Below are positions 45,118 through 58,131 of a DNA stretch of 64,000 nucleotides, in pieces. The stretch covers positions 91,776,301-91,840,300 of the forward strand of contig OY740770.1 of NCBI GenBank assembly GCA_963513935.1, given 5' to 3'. This stretch comes from Aphrophora alni. Taxonomy: Eukaryota > Arthropoda > Insecta > Hemiptera > Aphrophoridae. Positions within the stretch are counted from its first letter, which is position 1, and each line of letters opens with the position of its first letter. Both the position numbers and the translations under genes were made by a program. The notes under the pieces are model-generated. The model did no database searches, was not told the DNA's origin, and saw nothing but the letters and a program-made list of their open reading frames with translations.

Positions 45118-46743
45118 TTAATATGGTCGGCACATAGTTTTCTGATGAATTCAAATTCAGAACAATTAAAAACTACCATGTTTTAAATTTATGGTTTATT
45201 TTGATTTTTTATGGTCTTCAGATCTAAAGCCTTGTAAAGTGACTTCAAATTTCAACTCAGCATTATAAACTACATACATAAATATTGCTCAAAGGAAATT
45301 GGCTGTTACATTGACAGAGTTTATGTTAACCACATACTATTTACATAACAAACAATTTTTTTGTTTTGACACTTTGTACTGATATTATACCTAGTATAGT
45401 AGCTCCAACTATTTTAGTTTTATTTTGGTAATGTAGTTTTTATATTATTTTCAATTTGTTATAGTATAATTATTTACAATGGTTTTACTGTATGTCTTTG
45501 GTGGTGTATTTCTCGTAATATTCATATTTGATCTTGAAAGTCAAAGAATGTCCTACTGGTTATTCTATAATCAATTGGTAAGGTAGTAGTGGAAACTACT
45601 ATTTCATTTACTGTTCATGTGTGCAACAAATTGTATGATTTTATAGAATAAGGCAAATAAAAGTTATCTTTAATGAATAACTACATTTTTGTCTAAATAT
45701 GATATAAATTGGTGTTTAAAAAAAATCATTATGTTCACACAAAGAAAAAATTTGTTAGTCTCCATAAAATCACTTCCCACAATCCTGTAGGAGTTCACAA
45801 TAGGTAAAGAAATTTCGTATTGTTTTAGAAGAAGAGTAAATCCAAAGTAGAAAAATATATTAAGAAACTAACTGTGGGGAAAGCACTGATTGTACCTCTT
45901 TGGCTTATATCATGAGGAGTGTTTTAGGGCATATGATTTGGCAAAGTTCTTACATGCATAATTTATATTGTTTTATATATGTACAGTATTTAATTCCACT
46001 TTTATTTTTGTTAAGAATAGTATAATAAAATAAATAATAAATAAATGAAAATAAGATTTTAGAATTTTTAAACTATATTGTTGATTGTATGAGATTTTAA
46101 ATAAAGATTGCAAAATTTAGGGAATCAAACAGTAAAAATCATCTGCAACCAAAGTGTTAAAATATGAATTAAAATATTCTGTCAAAATACAAGTTACTTT
46201 TGCATTATATAGTATTTTTGCATGTTAAAATATTTGTGCTTGCTAACACGAAAAAAGTATAAGTGGAAAACTTCCATCTGAAATCAAAGTCTTCAACTCT
46301 GTCCAGGTGCCGTCCAATTTAAGTAGGAATGATTAGTTCTCTCCTCTCTGGCCTTTAACATCATCCACATAAGATGGATGCTGGGACAATGTAGGATTGA
46401 TAGGAATAATCAGGCAGATATTTTGAGCCAAATGGAGAGGAGAAACTGATTTTGTATAGGAATATTGTATAGGAATATATTCCTCCTGTGGATAAGTTGT
46501 ATAATGCCTAAGTATGCTTTTAAGTCCATGAATTTGGCAGTGATATCTGTGTAGACAGCGTTAATTTCCTGACCAACATCTGGGCAAACTATGGTCCAGG
46601 GACCTTAGTTTGCACTAACAAAAGCACTTGTTTAACAGGACAGGATTTCACTTTACTTTTCGCTACTTGTGGAATTTCTTGTTTTTATTTTTACAATTTT
46701 GAATTTACTATATTTTTGATTTCTTTATTATTTAAACTTATTT

Positions 46744-47450
46744 GGTGCCATTCTGTGATTAAGCACAAACACTTAATGATTTAATCGGGATCGTGGACTC
46801 TTAAGGAAAATGTACTCAATCACAAAAAAACTACAGATTTGGTTAAATACTCCATTTTATAATATTCATTTTGAATATTGCAGCTGAAAAACATACATAG
46901 ATATATAAACTTAACTAGTTTCCAACTAGGAAGTATTTCCTAAAACAACATAGATAATTCTTATAAACTAACATGCATAAATTTTAAAGTTATGAAATAG
47001 TTCAAAAATAATATATTTGGGGCTCACAGTGTATGACTGTCTCTTTTAATATTAAACTAGATAAAGTTTGCAAAATAGGTTCATTATATATATTTAAATG
47101 TCTGGATTCTGAAATCACTCTATAACAATCATGAAAGATAGTCGATTAATCTTATCTTTAAAGATTCAATTTTATTGTAAAGATTTATGTATATTTTACT
47201 GTACGATAACCAATGTACTTTTATACAAAATATGTATTAAGTTCTGAAATATACATAGGCGTCTTATACATAGGCGTCTTATACATAGGCGTCTTATACC
47301 AAGGACGCAATCACTGCTTTTATGTAAAATACAATTTAAAATTGTTTTCTTTTATGAAAATGGTCATGTGAGAAGCGTAGCTGTGTTTTCTGTTATGAAA
47401 AAGCTCATGTGAACGTAGCTCTCGCAGATTTGTATCGTTCAGGTAATGAG
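46744..47450 (-). repeat. LTR-like fragment
   Basis: Begins GGTGCCATTCTGTGATTAAG, then GGGATCGTGGACTC, paralogous to 41087 and 3970. The primer site has decayed (GGTGCC). The right limit is uncertain. Confidence 0.35.
47251..47295. repeat. 15-bp tandem repeat, three exact copies
   Basis: ATACATAGGCGTCTT three times without change. Confidence 0.95.
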
Positions 47451-49346
47451 AAGTTTTCGTGTTGGCAAGAGAGTCACAAACCGGACTACCCTTTTAGTAG
47501 ATGAGCAAATGGGCTCCCAAGAAGTACTCTGTTCGAGCTTGGTTTCAAAATGTTGTTATTGGTGGAATCTTTGGGTCAAATATTGTGAACCTGAAAAGTA
47601 TATCGGCGCACAACACATACTGGACTGAATTTAATGCGTCTAATTTTGGGGAAACTAGTCTTCTTAATTCTAATATTTTATAAAAAAGAACAATATTGGC
47701 AATAAGTTTTGCAATTATATTTTAACTTTCATAAATATTCAATTACTTCACAAATTCCATTCCTACAACTCATTTACATATGGTTCTATTACAATAACCA
47801 ATTTTGGAACATTGTCTGTCCTTACGAGATCTTAATATACGATCATATAGCGAGGTACGATGAAAGTCTCTTACATCATATATTGCTCACTTCATATATT
47901 GAATCAAATACTAATACCAATTCGATACCTAAAAATGTGAAATGTTACACTTTATAGCAATTTAAGCCATCCTCATCACTGGACATGGTCACTTCCATAT
48001 CCGTCTGCAGGTCTTTTCAAAGGTTTACTTATTTGCAATCTTAGTAGTCGTCAAGTCATTGGAGTGTTACAGATATTCTACTTGACTGTGGAGTAGTGGA
48101 ACACAAGAAAAGGAGGATCTTCGGATCCAAGCAGCAAAGAGAAGCTGTGGATACCAATTCCCCAGACAAATTCGGGAGGTTGTCAAAAACGTTACAATTA
48201 GTTTTAGTTGTTGGGGTAATACAGGGGGAGTGCAATCAACTTCAGTTGACTTGAAGGGAAACATATGATCCTGTAGATGCTGTAGCCCCTTGTCCAAAGA
48301 TTTTTTTTTTAAATATGACAATACAGTACTTACTGTGGGGAGAGAAGTCTGGTAGTCAGCATAGGATGATTCAAGTTGCTAGTACAGGAGACTAGTCTGG
48401 GAAAGATAACATGAATGTTAATACATGAAGAGGGATGAAGGCAAGATTTGCCTCTACTAGTGGAATCACACTTCAATTTCCATGGAAATACTGCTATCAC
48501 CTGCAGCATTCCCCTTCTGTTGACTCAATCATTTGGTGTGTGAATGTATAGTTTTAGTGTTGCATTGTTTATAGACCTTTATCAGTAGCAATTTAAATAA
48601 TTCTTACTATTTGATTTTTTTTTGAATAAAAGTATGAAAGAAGGAGCTTAAGCTGGTGATTCCTTTCTAACCATTTCAGGAAAGGAAGTACCATAGTTAG
48701 AAGAAGATAAATTTAACTGGGGCAATTTTGATTAAAGAGTGATAAGAAATATTATTTAAGATTTTATTTAATTCATCAAAAATGTTCTCACTGCTCCGAA
48801 ATTGCTGATTGTAATAATTAAAGAAATATAAACATCCCATGGAAGGTTCACATACTTGTATATGATGTGGGTTTTCAATTAAAAGGTGTGGACAAATTTG
48901 AAAAATATTGATTATAAAAGCCCAGACATAAATTCAGGCGATCAATACTTGGGAAGCATTAAACAATACAGAAATTAAAAATAAAATATAACATAATCCA
49001 CCTTTTCTATGGGGATTTACCTTTAACCTCTCTTTTTCAATTTTACACTTTTAAATAATTAATAAAACGCAAACACAACTTTTTACCTTTCAATAAAATT
49101 TGACTTTAATACAATATTTTTAATGTTAGGAAACAATTACATTTATTAACTCAATATGTTCTTAACTAATTCTGCATTCACTCTGCACACAATCCTTAAC
49201 CTAATTTTAACTTCCTTACAATGATTTTTTTATTTTACACAATATTCAAAATCCTTACCTTTACTTTCTCTAAATTCTTTTTGGACATCAACACTTATTT
49301 TACCAAGATTATTATTTTTAGTTTTGACTAATGAAACCTTTTTTTT

Positions 49347-49350
<4 letters not shown>

Positions 49351-49397
<47 letters not shown>
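49351..49397. repeat. Poly(A) tract
   Basis: About 47 A in a row. To its right lies a 500-bp G-poor region of unclear origin. Confidence 0.9.
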
Positions 49398-49398
<1 letters not shown>

Positions 49399-50389
49399 AC
49401 AATTTAAAACTTTAACATTGAAGATACAATTTATTGCCATGGCTTGCTCTTTTTTTTACAAAAAAACAATTAAATTTTTTATTAGCACTAACTCTAATTT
49501 CTCGGGGGGAATCCTCTGCTGGCTCAATTGAAATGAAATTTACTATTAATACTAAAAGAATGGTTAACAATTTTGTACTTATCAATGGTACAGCTCCCCT
49601 TCAACTGGTCGATTTTTCACGATAACACTTCACAACTTTCACTGACTTTGCTTTTATAACTTCACTGGATTTTCTTTTCACAAAAAAAAACGAAGCACTC
49701 ACAAATTCCTTCTTGAACTCCTTGAACGACATATGGTACTAACTGCAACTGGTAATCTCCCTTCCTGACGACGAATAATAACTCACTAACTTCTCGTTGA
49801 TACTAAATTTATTCTGATTGACTTTCAGCTAATGAACTCAGCGACGCCCAGCTCCTCTGGTCAACAAACAGTTTAAGACTTTATCTTTCTACTCGACTTA
49901 GAAAACCAAACTCCTTTAAACAAGGTGACGCAGAGACGTCTCGCCTCTTTGGTCAACAGTTCTCGACTAACTCTCCTTTTCAATTTTGGTTCTTACTGAA
50001 TATCATCCCCTCTTTTGAACTCTAGTTGGTTTTCTCCGCTTTGATTCTTTCAAATCCTGTAATTCTTTCAAAACATACTTTTCTGTCTTTTTAGTGGCGG
50101 GTTTCAAAATCTGCCCAATGATTTTTAAAAGTGGGATATCATCTGATTGGTCGACCTACTTTCTGTCCTACTTTATTATGCAAATAAAAAGTCATAACAT
50201 TTTTCACTTAAATCTAACCTAGACCTACTATCAAAATCATTATCTTGTCTAATCAGTTCTATGTCCTTATTAATTCCACTTTCATTTGATAAAATTTAAT
50301 CCCTGATTAATTATTAATTTATCATTTTTAAGTCTGTTTCCATTGATTATTTTACTAGCCTATATTCTAAGTGGACACAGCTATTTTCA

Positions 50390-50957
50390 TTGTTATTATA
50401 CAACTTAGAAACACTTTCATTTCTTGATCCATATTTAAATTCTCTAAAATCAATAGGTACTTGTTTTTCAATTTCTGTATCAACATTATTAAATTTTACT
50501 TCTAAACTATCATGTCGGTCAAGCATCAGTCATTATCAATTGTCCTTTTTAATCAAATTCTTTTGTAATAAAATATCAAATTTATTATTTGTTTTATTAA
50601 ATTTATCAATTGTTTTCTCATTATTGCTATGTAATTTTTATAAATTTTCATTTATTTTATCAAATTTATCATTTTGTTTTTCAAATTTATCATCTTGTTT
50701 GAATTTTTTTTCTTTATTTCTTTAAATTTATCATTTAGTTCTAGTTTATTCAATTCTTTCATTTATTTTAAAATTGTTAACAAATAATTACAATCAGTTG
50801 GTAATGTCTCAACATTTAAAGACCTAACCTCTTCATGAATGCTAGTTTTTTTCTTTAGCCAAACCTACTTGTTACTTTAATCAAAACTCATGTCTACCCC
50901 TGATTCATTAATAATGGATAGAGAATCACCTATATTAAAATTTTGTTCTTTATCCAT
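50390..50957 (-). pseudogene. Degenerate Gag-like coding region of an LTR element
   Basis: Minus strand starts MDKEQNFNIGDSLSIINESG 253 bp after a Lys-type primer site and continues in broken frames with long Lys/Asp/Phe heptad-like repeats (KFDKINENL, DKFEKQNDKFDK), a probable coiled coil, ending near IDFREFKYGSRNESVSKLYN. Position and composition resemble the intact ORF at 37455-38960. Stops interrupt it. Confidence 0.45.
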
Positions 50958-51209
50958 TTTAAATTATTATTTATTATTAACAACTTGTATAAAATTATTC
51001 AAACAGACTATGTAACCTATAATAACAAAAATCATCCAAAAAGGAAAAAGAAAACTGTTCACTTCAGTTATATTTATAAAAATGCCACCATCAATATTAA
51101 AAATGTAAAATTCCAATTAAAACCAATAGTATTAATCTTATACTAGAGAACACCTAGTATAACCTCAATGGTAGACAGCAAAGCATAGTTCGAGAGATAA
51201 AGGATCATT

Positions 51210-51217
51210 GGGCGCCA
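51210..51217 (-). other. Primer-binding site, tRNA-Lys type
   Basis: TGGCGCCCAATG on the minus strand, three bases after the LTR end CTTACA. Confidence 0.65.
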
Positions 51218-52162
51218 TTTTGTAAGGTTAAGTGTTACAAATAAAATTTTAATTTATCAAAAACTATTTTTTATGATTGTGTTATTTATTACTGTCGGTT
51301 CTTACCTTTATCTCTGTACTTCTATACCTCACTAATCCATACGATCTTGGCTAAACAGCTGTTCTCAATGATTCTTTAATTAGACATTTTAATGTTTGCT
51401 ATACAAAGTCATTATTAACATGAAAGCAATTTTTATCATTATTTTTAAACAACTTGCATCAAAGAACAAGATCTTAATATCTAAATACTGTTGATTTTCT
51501 ATGAATCTACCAATTACTCACAGTTCTTTTAGAAGAAAATTTGATTATTCAATATCTGCACCTTACTTACGATTATTTCGTCTGTTTTCTATTTCACAAT
51601 CTTTTTGTTAAAAATCCATTACTTAATGCATTCACTTGACAATTTTTCTTTTACTATTGGCTCACATAATTATTAGTTTTTCTTAGTATTTAATTTTAAT
51701 TTTTATAAATTGTACATACATTTTGAGACGTCTGTCCTCCTCGACGTTCTGAACTAGAGTAAATAGCCGTGCCTGCAATGCACACACTCACTCCTATAGA
51801 AAAATTCGTAGAATTATACTGTTTGTACTAGAATGTTCTGTGGTTTTAACCAATTAAAAATGTTTTAGAATAATATCTCTTTATATAGAGAATCAAACCA
51901 TATCGTCTTAGCCCGTCTTTCTTCCAAAAGCTTCTGTATGTCGCAATTGTCTGTTTCTTTGTGAAACACAATTTTTTAAGATTATGATTATCACATTTTT
52001 ATAAACGTACATTTATATTAAAAGTTCACTTTCGATTAATGTTTAAATTGTCACTTAATTTTCTTATCCTAACACATTATTCACAAATACTTACTATTAC
52101 TACATATTACAAATGAGAAATTATTAATGAATTCATTCTCAGTATCCAGGTCACTATTATTT

Positions 52163-52545
52163 TAAAATAAAGTTTCTTACCTTTGTTTCCGTCAAGTGAC
52201 CTCAACATCGACTATTGAACGACCAACTAAATTTCGACTCAAATACCTTGTATGACACGGCGATAAGAATTCAAGAAGCCCGTGGTAAGAACAGGTTCGG
52301 AGTGCGCGAGATAACAGATGGTCAGTTGACGTCCGGTAGCCAGAAGGTGTACACCAAATAGGACTTTTAATGTGATATGTGTGTTTTGTGTGTGTTTTTA
52401 TGAATAATTTTAGTGTTTGACGACTTCGGTCGAGTAATTTAAATTAATATACCTGTGTCTGAAGATGGGATAAAAGTCCCGAAACGCGTCACGATTGCAA
52501 AAAAGAGGTCACTTGACGGAAACAAAGGTAAGAAACTTTATTTTA
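52163..52545. mobile_element. Fold-back element with 41-bp arms and hammerhead-like motif
   Basis: Arms 52163-52203 and 52505-52545 are reverse complements (shared CTTACCTTTGTTTCCGTCAA and GTGACCTC). The intact-core motif lies 10 bp inside the right arm. Confidence 0.8.
52455..52494 (+). ncRNA. Hammerhead-ribozyme-like motif, all core bases present
   Basis: Stem I UGU/ACG only 3 pairs (one G-U), core CUGAAGA, one extra U, stem II GGGA/UCCC with loop UAAAAG, GAA, self-complementary ACGCGU, C17. The weak stem I is the main doubt. Confidence 0.6.
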
Positions 52546-52878
52546 GAGAAATTATTATTTATTATTAACTACTGATTATTATTTATTGGTTGGAGATGTT
52601 CCATGCTTACAAGGTATTCAGCTATTGTAGACATCACAGTTTTTCATGTACAAACTGATTTTAGGCAAGACAGAACTCTATCACATCCCTTATTAATAGG
52701 ATTCCCACTATTTTCACTCGTGTTGGCAATTATATCGTATTTAACTTTAAATAACTTTGTGGTTGTTCATTTTTAAATAGAGCCTTATTATTTTAATTTA
52801 TTTGAAAATTATGTATGTTTAATCTGTTTGTGATAGAAAACAGTTTTATAATGTTTATGGTGTTTTAATGTGTTTCAG

Positions 52879-53078
52879 GTGTGAGACTATAGCCTTGGGA
52901 AATGGTACAGCATGCCGTGAGACGGAATTATACTTAGGTGAATTGATCCAGTCAGGTTGGTTCCGTCCGTTAGATGTTAAATACACCATTGTCAGCGAGC
53001 AAGGTGCATCCATATACAGTTGCAGTCCAGAGGCTTCTAATGAATTTCCAAACATTGATCCCAATCTTATTAGTGCAG
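52879..53078 (+). CDS. SRBD1: SRBD1 exon, YqgF 'GNGTASRETE' motif
   Basis: Acceptor TGTGTTTCAG, donor G/GTAAAT, ending in phase 1. It encodes [13 protein letters not shown] (bacterial 'IGNGTASRETE') and [19 protein letters not shown] (bacterial 'VSEAGASVYSAS..A..E'), two of the most conserved Tex motifs. Confidence 0.96.
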
Positions 53079-53328
53079 GTAAATCATTCTTAGACACATA
53101 TTTAATGTAGTGTTTGTTGTAGTTACTTATCAATTGTGTATATAGTCTTGTTATTCACTAAATGAAGAGAAGTTATCATCTTCAGTTATTAGAAACTTTT
53201 TTTTCATAAACTTATTTCGGAATGAACTACAAGAGCCTCTGAAGAGTTCTCTTTCATTTAGAAATAGAAGTCTCTGTTTACTCATTTATTAAAAGGAAAA
53301 AAAAATTATAAATCTATTTAAATTCAAT

Positions 53329-53336
<8 letters not shown>

Positions 53337-53396
<60 letters not shown>
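53337..53396. repeat. (TA)n microsatellite
   Basis: About 29 TA units, followed by ACATATACACACACAT. Confidence 0.95.
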
Positions 53397-53401
<5 letters not shown>

Positions 53402-53910
53402 CACACACATAAAGGTCAACTAATAATAATAAAACAAACCTTAAGAAAAGGAGAAAAAAAACTCTCTGTATAAATTAAACTTAAACTTACATAAATGACT
53501 AAAAAAATGGAAAACAATAAAAACCTTAAAATTATAATGCTTTTATAAAACCTATTTCACAAGTTATAATAGAATTAGGTACTCCAGAGGAAATCCTATA
53601 GTGGGGTACCATCGGTGATTAAGGCAATAAAAGACGAGCACCCACAAAAATTACAAAAACAAGTATTTTGATCCAATTCAGATTGGAATGAATTTTGGTT
53701 TGTACAAGGTTACTAAAAAAATGTTTCTGGATTTACATTAAAAACTAACCCATTTTGTAACTTAACAACAAAACTATTTAAGGTAGAAATAGAATGAATA
53801 TATACTGGCAAACAATTGAGCATCTTAGGGGTGATTGAAGTATAACCTAAATATTAAAAGATCAGATTTTGTATGGACAGGCGACACAGGCTTACTTTGG
53901 AAAGTAGTCC

Positions 53911-54416
53911 TTGGTATTACTTAATAGTATAAAAAAAAAAACTAGCAACAACAATAAATTCCAACAAACAGGAGTATACCAGATAACATGCGCTGACTGC
54001 CCCAAAAAATATATAGGACAGACTGGTCGATCGTTTTATAAGAGATTCAAAGAACATCTTCCTCCCGCAATACAATCAGCACACCCCCGAAAACAGAGTC
54101 AAAATTTGCTGAACACATGGAAACAGCGCACGGATATGATGTGATTGACAAATCTTTGACAATTCTACATAAGTGCGGCAAAGGAAGGCGCATGAATGCT
54201 CTTGAACAGTACGAAATATACAAAGCTTTCAGGACAGACAAAGAAACGCTACTTAATGACAAACTTAATTTCAACTCCAATCCATTGTTCGACATAGTAA
54301 TAGATATCACAGAAGCAAATAGAGATAAGAACTGTGCTCAACCCTATACCGACAGTATAACCGTGGACAGTGAACAGACCACACGCACTAAAAATGTGCA
54401 AGCGTGTATTCGTTAA
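53911..54416 (+). pseudogene. PLE GIY-YIG endonuclease and ORF end, one frameshift
   Basis: The first frame contains GVYQITCADCPKKYIGQTGR and SFYKRFKEHL, a well-conserved PLE-type GIY-YIG with the CADC Cys pair and YIG. After a frameshift near 54085 the second frame continues with FAEHMETAHGYDVIDKSL and GRRMNALEQYEIYKAF, the conserved end of PLE proteins ('LH.C.KG..MN.LE..EIYK'), and stops at 54416. Sense relative to SRBD1. No RT domain lies upstream, so the copy is 5'-truncated. Confidence 0.8.
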
Positions 54417-54495
54417 TATTTGTGAACTAGTGTGCATAAGTGTTTTTACGTGTAATATGTGCTTTTAATTTTATAATGACGAAGGACAATAGTCC

Positions 54496-54537
54496 TTAAC
54501 TTGAAAATGGCTGAATAGCCGAAACGGTCGTCGTTGG
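54496..54537 (+). ncRNA. Degenerate hammerhead-like motif downstream of PLE ORF
   Basis: 80 bp after the PLE stop: stem I UUAAC/GUUGG, core UUGAAAA (C3 and G8 altered), one extra U, stem II GGCU/AGCC, GAA, nearly self-complementary ACGGUCGU, C17. An outer pairing GACAATAGTC with GACTATTG (54485/54560 region) may extend stem I. Confidence 0.5.
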
Positions 54538-55707
54538 AAGTTTTAAATAAGACTATTGGACGGTAAGTTCAAAAAAGTTTACTTAATAAACAATAGTCGG
54601 TATGGCGAACATAAACAATAATAATAAGCCTATTTAACGACAGATGAACTGCTAATATTTTTCTATCACAACTAGGGTTATCTACTGATTACTGTCGTCA
54701 CAGCAAGTATCAGATGATTTTTACTATACTTTGACTTAGACTTTGAAAACAATAAGCTCAAAAATGTGAAACATTACATCTCATATACATTGTGACATTA
54801 CATGTAATTATTAATAGAATATTTATTGTCACACTTTTTATTTGATTGTTTTGAAATTTGGTGTATAGATCTAGATATACAAATTGTTTGGTCAATTTTG
54901 GTATTTTTATGAGTGCATTTATTTATGGGTTTTGCCTTTAGCTAGTAGATTATTATACCTTTATTTTCAGCATGCGGAGAAATCTTTGTTATCTTTTCGG
55001 AGTTTTGTAATGGATTCATGTTTCATCAATTTTGTTATAATGTGTTAAAAACTAACTTGGTTGACGTCCTGCATTTTTGCCCATCTTTGAACCCATCTTG
55101 CTGATTGATTGCTTTGTCATTCCCAACATTCATGACAAAACATATTCATCTAAGTGCTTTACTATATTAGCTATTTTTAGTCAACTGTTTTTTTAACACA
55201 ACTTGGATTTTTTATTGACTATCTCTTAAGTTGTGAATTTTTCGGATGTCCCAGGTGTTCAGGATCATTTTTGCTTGTATGACCACATCAAATATCTGTA
55301 AACCATTCTATGTGTTTATCTAAATAAGATGGTAATTGTCAATAGTAAAATTAAACTTTGTGATATCAGTGATATCTTATCAAAGTCACTGATTTATCAA
55401 AAACCTCCCATATATCAAACTGACTTATTTTGCTCAGCTTAGCGATCTGAATATTACTGAATATGAAATTAGCAAACAAATGGATTTACAATTAATGAAG
55501 TATAACTTGGCAACCTATCATGTCAGCTTAACAGCTTTTTGACACGCTCAGATTAATTTTCATCAACAAATTCTGTGTATTTAAATTTCCAGTCTAACAA
55601 TAATTCCATAATATCCTCCTGAATCTTACAATAAACTGTTGAATTATAAACCCTAAAGGCTGATTGTTCCAATAAATTTGGCGAAACTATTTTTTTATTT
55701 TTTACAG

Positions 55708-55897
55708 TGTCACTTGGAAGACGGATTCAAGATCCATTATCAGAACTAGTAAAAGTTGAGCCGAAACATTTAGGAGTTGGTATGTACCAACATGATGTAT
55801 CTGAGAAGTTGTTAAATGCTACTTTGGATGAAGTGGTTTCAGAATGTGTCAGTTTTGTAGGAGTAGATATCAACACGGCTTCTTTGTCTGTCCTCAG
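55708..55897 (+). CDS. SRBD1: SRBD1 exon, end of YqgF into HhH region; last exon in window
   Basis: Acceptor TTTTTTACAG, donor CTCAG/GTAAAA, ending in phase 2. It encodes [19 protein letters not shown], then [10 protein letters not shown] and [15 protein letters not shown], matching Tex 'ARRLQDPLAELVKIDPK', 'GVGQYQHDV' and 'VGVDLNTAS'. The remaining helix-hairpin-helix and S1 domains must lie right of the window; I found no further exon up to 64000. Confidence 0.96.
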
Positions 55898-56049
55898 GTA
55901 AAATATTATAGCATTAATTATTTAAATATTCAATCTGGCCAATTTGCTGGGTCTTGAGTACAGAATCTTCATCAAGTTCCATAACCATTTTTCAATTAAT
56001 AAAGCCTAAGATTTTAATGATGAGGATGTCTCTTGAAAATATTTCAGGA

Positions 56050-57170
56050 CAGTGGTTCCTATTTTTTTCCTGTTGATGGTACCCTTAGTATATCAGGCTT
56101 TTTCTACGGCGTTCAAGGTTAGAAAATAGCCCTACTTAATAATAATAGTTGGTTACAGTGCACAGATTAGGTTGTGCAGTTTAGTCGGTAAAGCTTAGAA
56201 AAATAATAAAACTGATATTTCAAATTCACAAACAATTTGTGTAAATGTAAAACGTATTAAATAAGAACATGTTTTGAAAAATAATATCACTGAATAAATA
56301 AATCGTAATTAGTGGAGGTTAGCCTGTTTTTACTACACATTTTCTCAAATCTTGCAATCAAACTGGAAAAATCTACCCCTAATTTCATGTATCACGTTGA
56401 TTTTATATGATAATTATATTTTATGAAAAGAGGTACAGAAAACTCAGCTTCACACATGAAGTTACAAATGGAATTAAAATTCTTCTAATTAGTTCCTTGC
56501 TGCTAAATTTTACTTCAGTTTATTAATGCTATGGCAGTTCAGTACGTTTTTCTTCTTCTATAAGAGTAAACTCATATGGAGGAACTTTGGTCTGTATGTG
56601 TCTTGAATCCATGGAAACTTGTGAATGTTTTCTTATTGAAAGTATTCTTCAAACCATTTTCACGTTGTCAAAATTGCTCTTATTTAAAAAATTATATAAA
56701 AAAATTATTTGCAAGTGAAATATAATTTATTGGAGACCACACAGTGCTGCATCTTTGCCACAGTCTTCCCTTGTTTTTCTTCTCCATAGCTAATTTTTTT
56801 ACCGAAAGATGAAATATTCTTGACCAAATTCAAATATTCATTGTGTGCAGTGCCTGCAGGGAGAGATTCAACAGATTTATCTTTTAAAAAATATGTTAGT
56901 TTTACAAAAAAAAAATCTGATTCGTGTCCTTCCTCTTCAAGTTTAATGCCATAATTCAGACATTCAGGATATATAGTGCTACGAAAGGTTTATACAATGT
57001 TCATTAGATATCTTTCCTATCATCGCAGGATGTATCTTTCCTATCGATGTGTATCATCATATTTTAGAAATCATGTTAGCAAAATAAAATTTCTGTTAAA
57101 ATATTGGAATATTTCGTGTTGTTCCTGCAAGTCCTCCAGGGCGCCACGCCACACAGTTAGAGAACCACTG
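56050..57170. mobile_element. hAT-like non-autonomous element
   Basis: Ends CAGTGGTTCCTATTTTTTTC and, reversed, CAGTGGTTCTCTAACTGTG share the hAT-type start CAGTGGTTC. Flanking octamers TTTCAGGA and CTCTAGAA match poorly, so the target duplication has decayed. No transposase frame recognised. Confidence 0.5.
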
Positions 57171-57998
57171 CTCTAGAACCTAGACCTATGTTAGCACTAA
57201 GGCTAGATAAAGATCAAACTAGGGCTACAAGTTATATGCATGCTACTATATATTTAAATGGATTTAACGAAATATGAGCTTTCTGTTGGTCTAGTGATTA
57301 ATTTACTAGGAAAAATTTGTGAGGAAAAATTGGGAAGCTACAATTAACAGCACATTTTAGTCACAAGAGTAAATGTCATGGTAATAGTGATGGAGACATG
57401 TTGTGCTGATTCTTTATCACCAAATGGTATACCTTTCAGTAAACCAAGGATTTATTTTATTTTTAAAACTACATATTATGTATGTAAAAATTAAGTTCAT
57501 CAGGCCTAATTTTCTAATTCAGGGTATTTTCTTTACTTTAGCTTATCCTCAGAGACTCATAGTGAGTACAGACATGTCAATCCTGAAGGACCTAGCTGGA
57601 TCCACACTTTTTTCATGTTATCTTGGATTAGATTTCTCTCTTACATCTCTTCTATCAGTTCTCTCTTGACCACCTCTTGTTCTCTTTCAACCCTGATGAT
57701 GTTAGGGTAGTTGAGGTTTAGGGGTCTTTATAATTTTTTATCCTTTTCCTTTCTTTTTTTGAGATGATGATGATCAAGAGGTTTCTGCCTTTAAACAACA
57801 AGAAAAAATTTGCTATTTTTAGTTTCTTTAATAACTCTAGATTCTATACTTATATTTCTACTTTTAGTTCTTTCATTATAGTTGTATTTATTTTGTACCA
57901 TAAATTTATCCCATATCTTAAAGCAATGTTTATTGTTCAACTAAATGAATAAAAACACAATATTCCTCAAAAAACCACTTTATTTGTGAAAAATTAAT

Positions 57999-58040
57999 AC
58001 AAGATGTCATTTCAATGACTAAGTCATCATTCTCAGTTGC
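57999..58040 (-). ncRNA. Hammerhead-like motif, G8 altered
   Basis: Minus strand: stem I GCAA/UUGU, core CUGAGAA, extra U, stem II GAUGAC/GUCAUU, GAA, AUGACAU, C17. Confidence 0.5.
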
Positions 58041-58089
58041 TACATGCTCACATACCCTACATGCCATCACTAGGGTTTGTGAGCATATA

Positions 58090-58131
58090 ACAACTGAGGA
58101 TGATGACTTAGTCATTGAAATGTTGTCTTGT
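58090..58131 (+). ncRNA. Hammerhead-ribozyme-like motif, all core bases present
   Basis: Stem I ACAA/UUGU (4 pairs), core CUGAGGA, extra U, stem II GAUGAC/GUCAUU with loop UUA, GAA, AUGUUGU (self-pairs with G-U wobbles), C17. Confidence 0.65.

Larger units (their letters stand above)
51221..52609 (-). repeat. LTR with TGTAAG...CTTACA ends, antisense
   Basis: On the minus strand it starts TGTAAGCATGGAACATCTCC and ends CTTACA. Start shared with the repeats at 3300 and 61665. A fold-back (52163-52545) is inserted within it, so the original LTR was about 1 kb. Confidence 0.65.
53079..55707 (+). other. SRBD1 intron, 2.6 kb
   Basis: Contains a (TA)n microsatellite and a same-strand Penelope-like fragment with a hammerhead-like motif. 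From 54620 to 55700 I see nothing recognisable. Confidence 0.85.

Noticed and set aside
47446..47683. Two overlapping 60-codon frames as a small gene
   Set aside because: Overlapping in different frames, no recognisable motif, and next to an LTR-like fragment.
48060..48330. 84-codon antisense frame as a host gene fragment
   Set aside because: More GC than surroundings, but no splice-consistent neighbours or known motif; left unassigned.
53165..53215. Hammerhead-like start CTGAAGATGATAA on the minus strand
   Set aside because: No GAA plus palindrome follows at the right distance and no stem II forms.
57763..57952. 62-codon frame next to the palindromic element
   Set aside because: AT-driven hydrophobic composition only.
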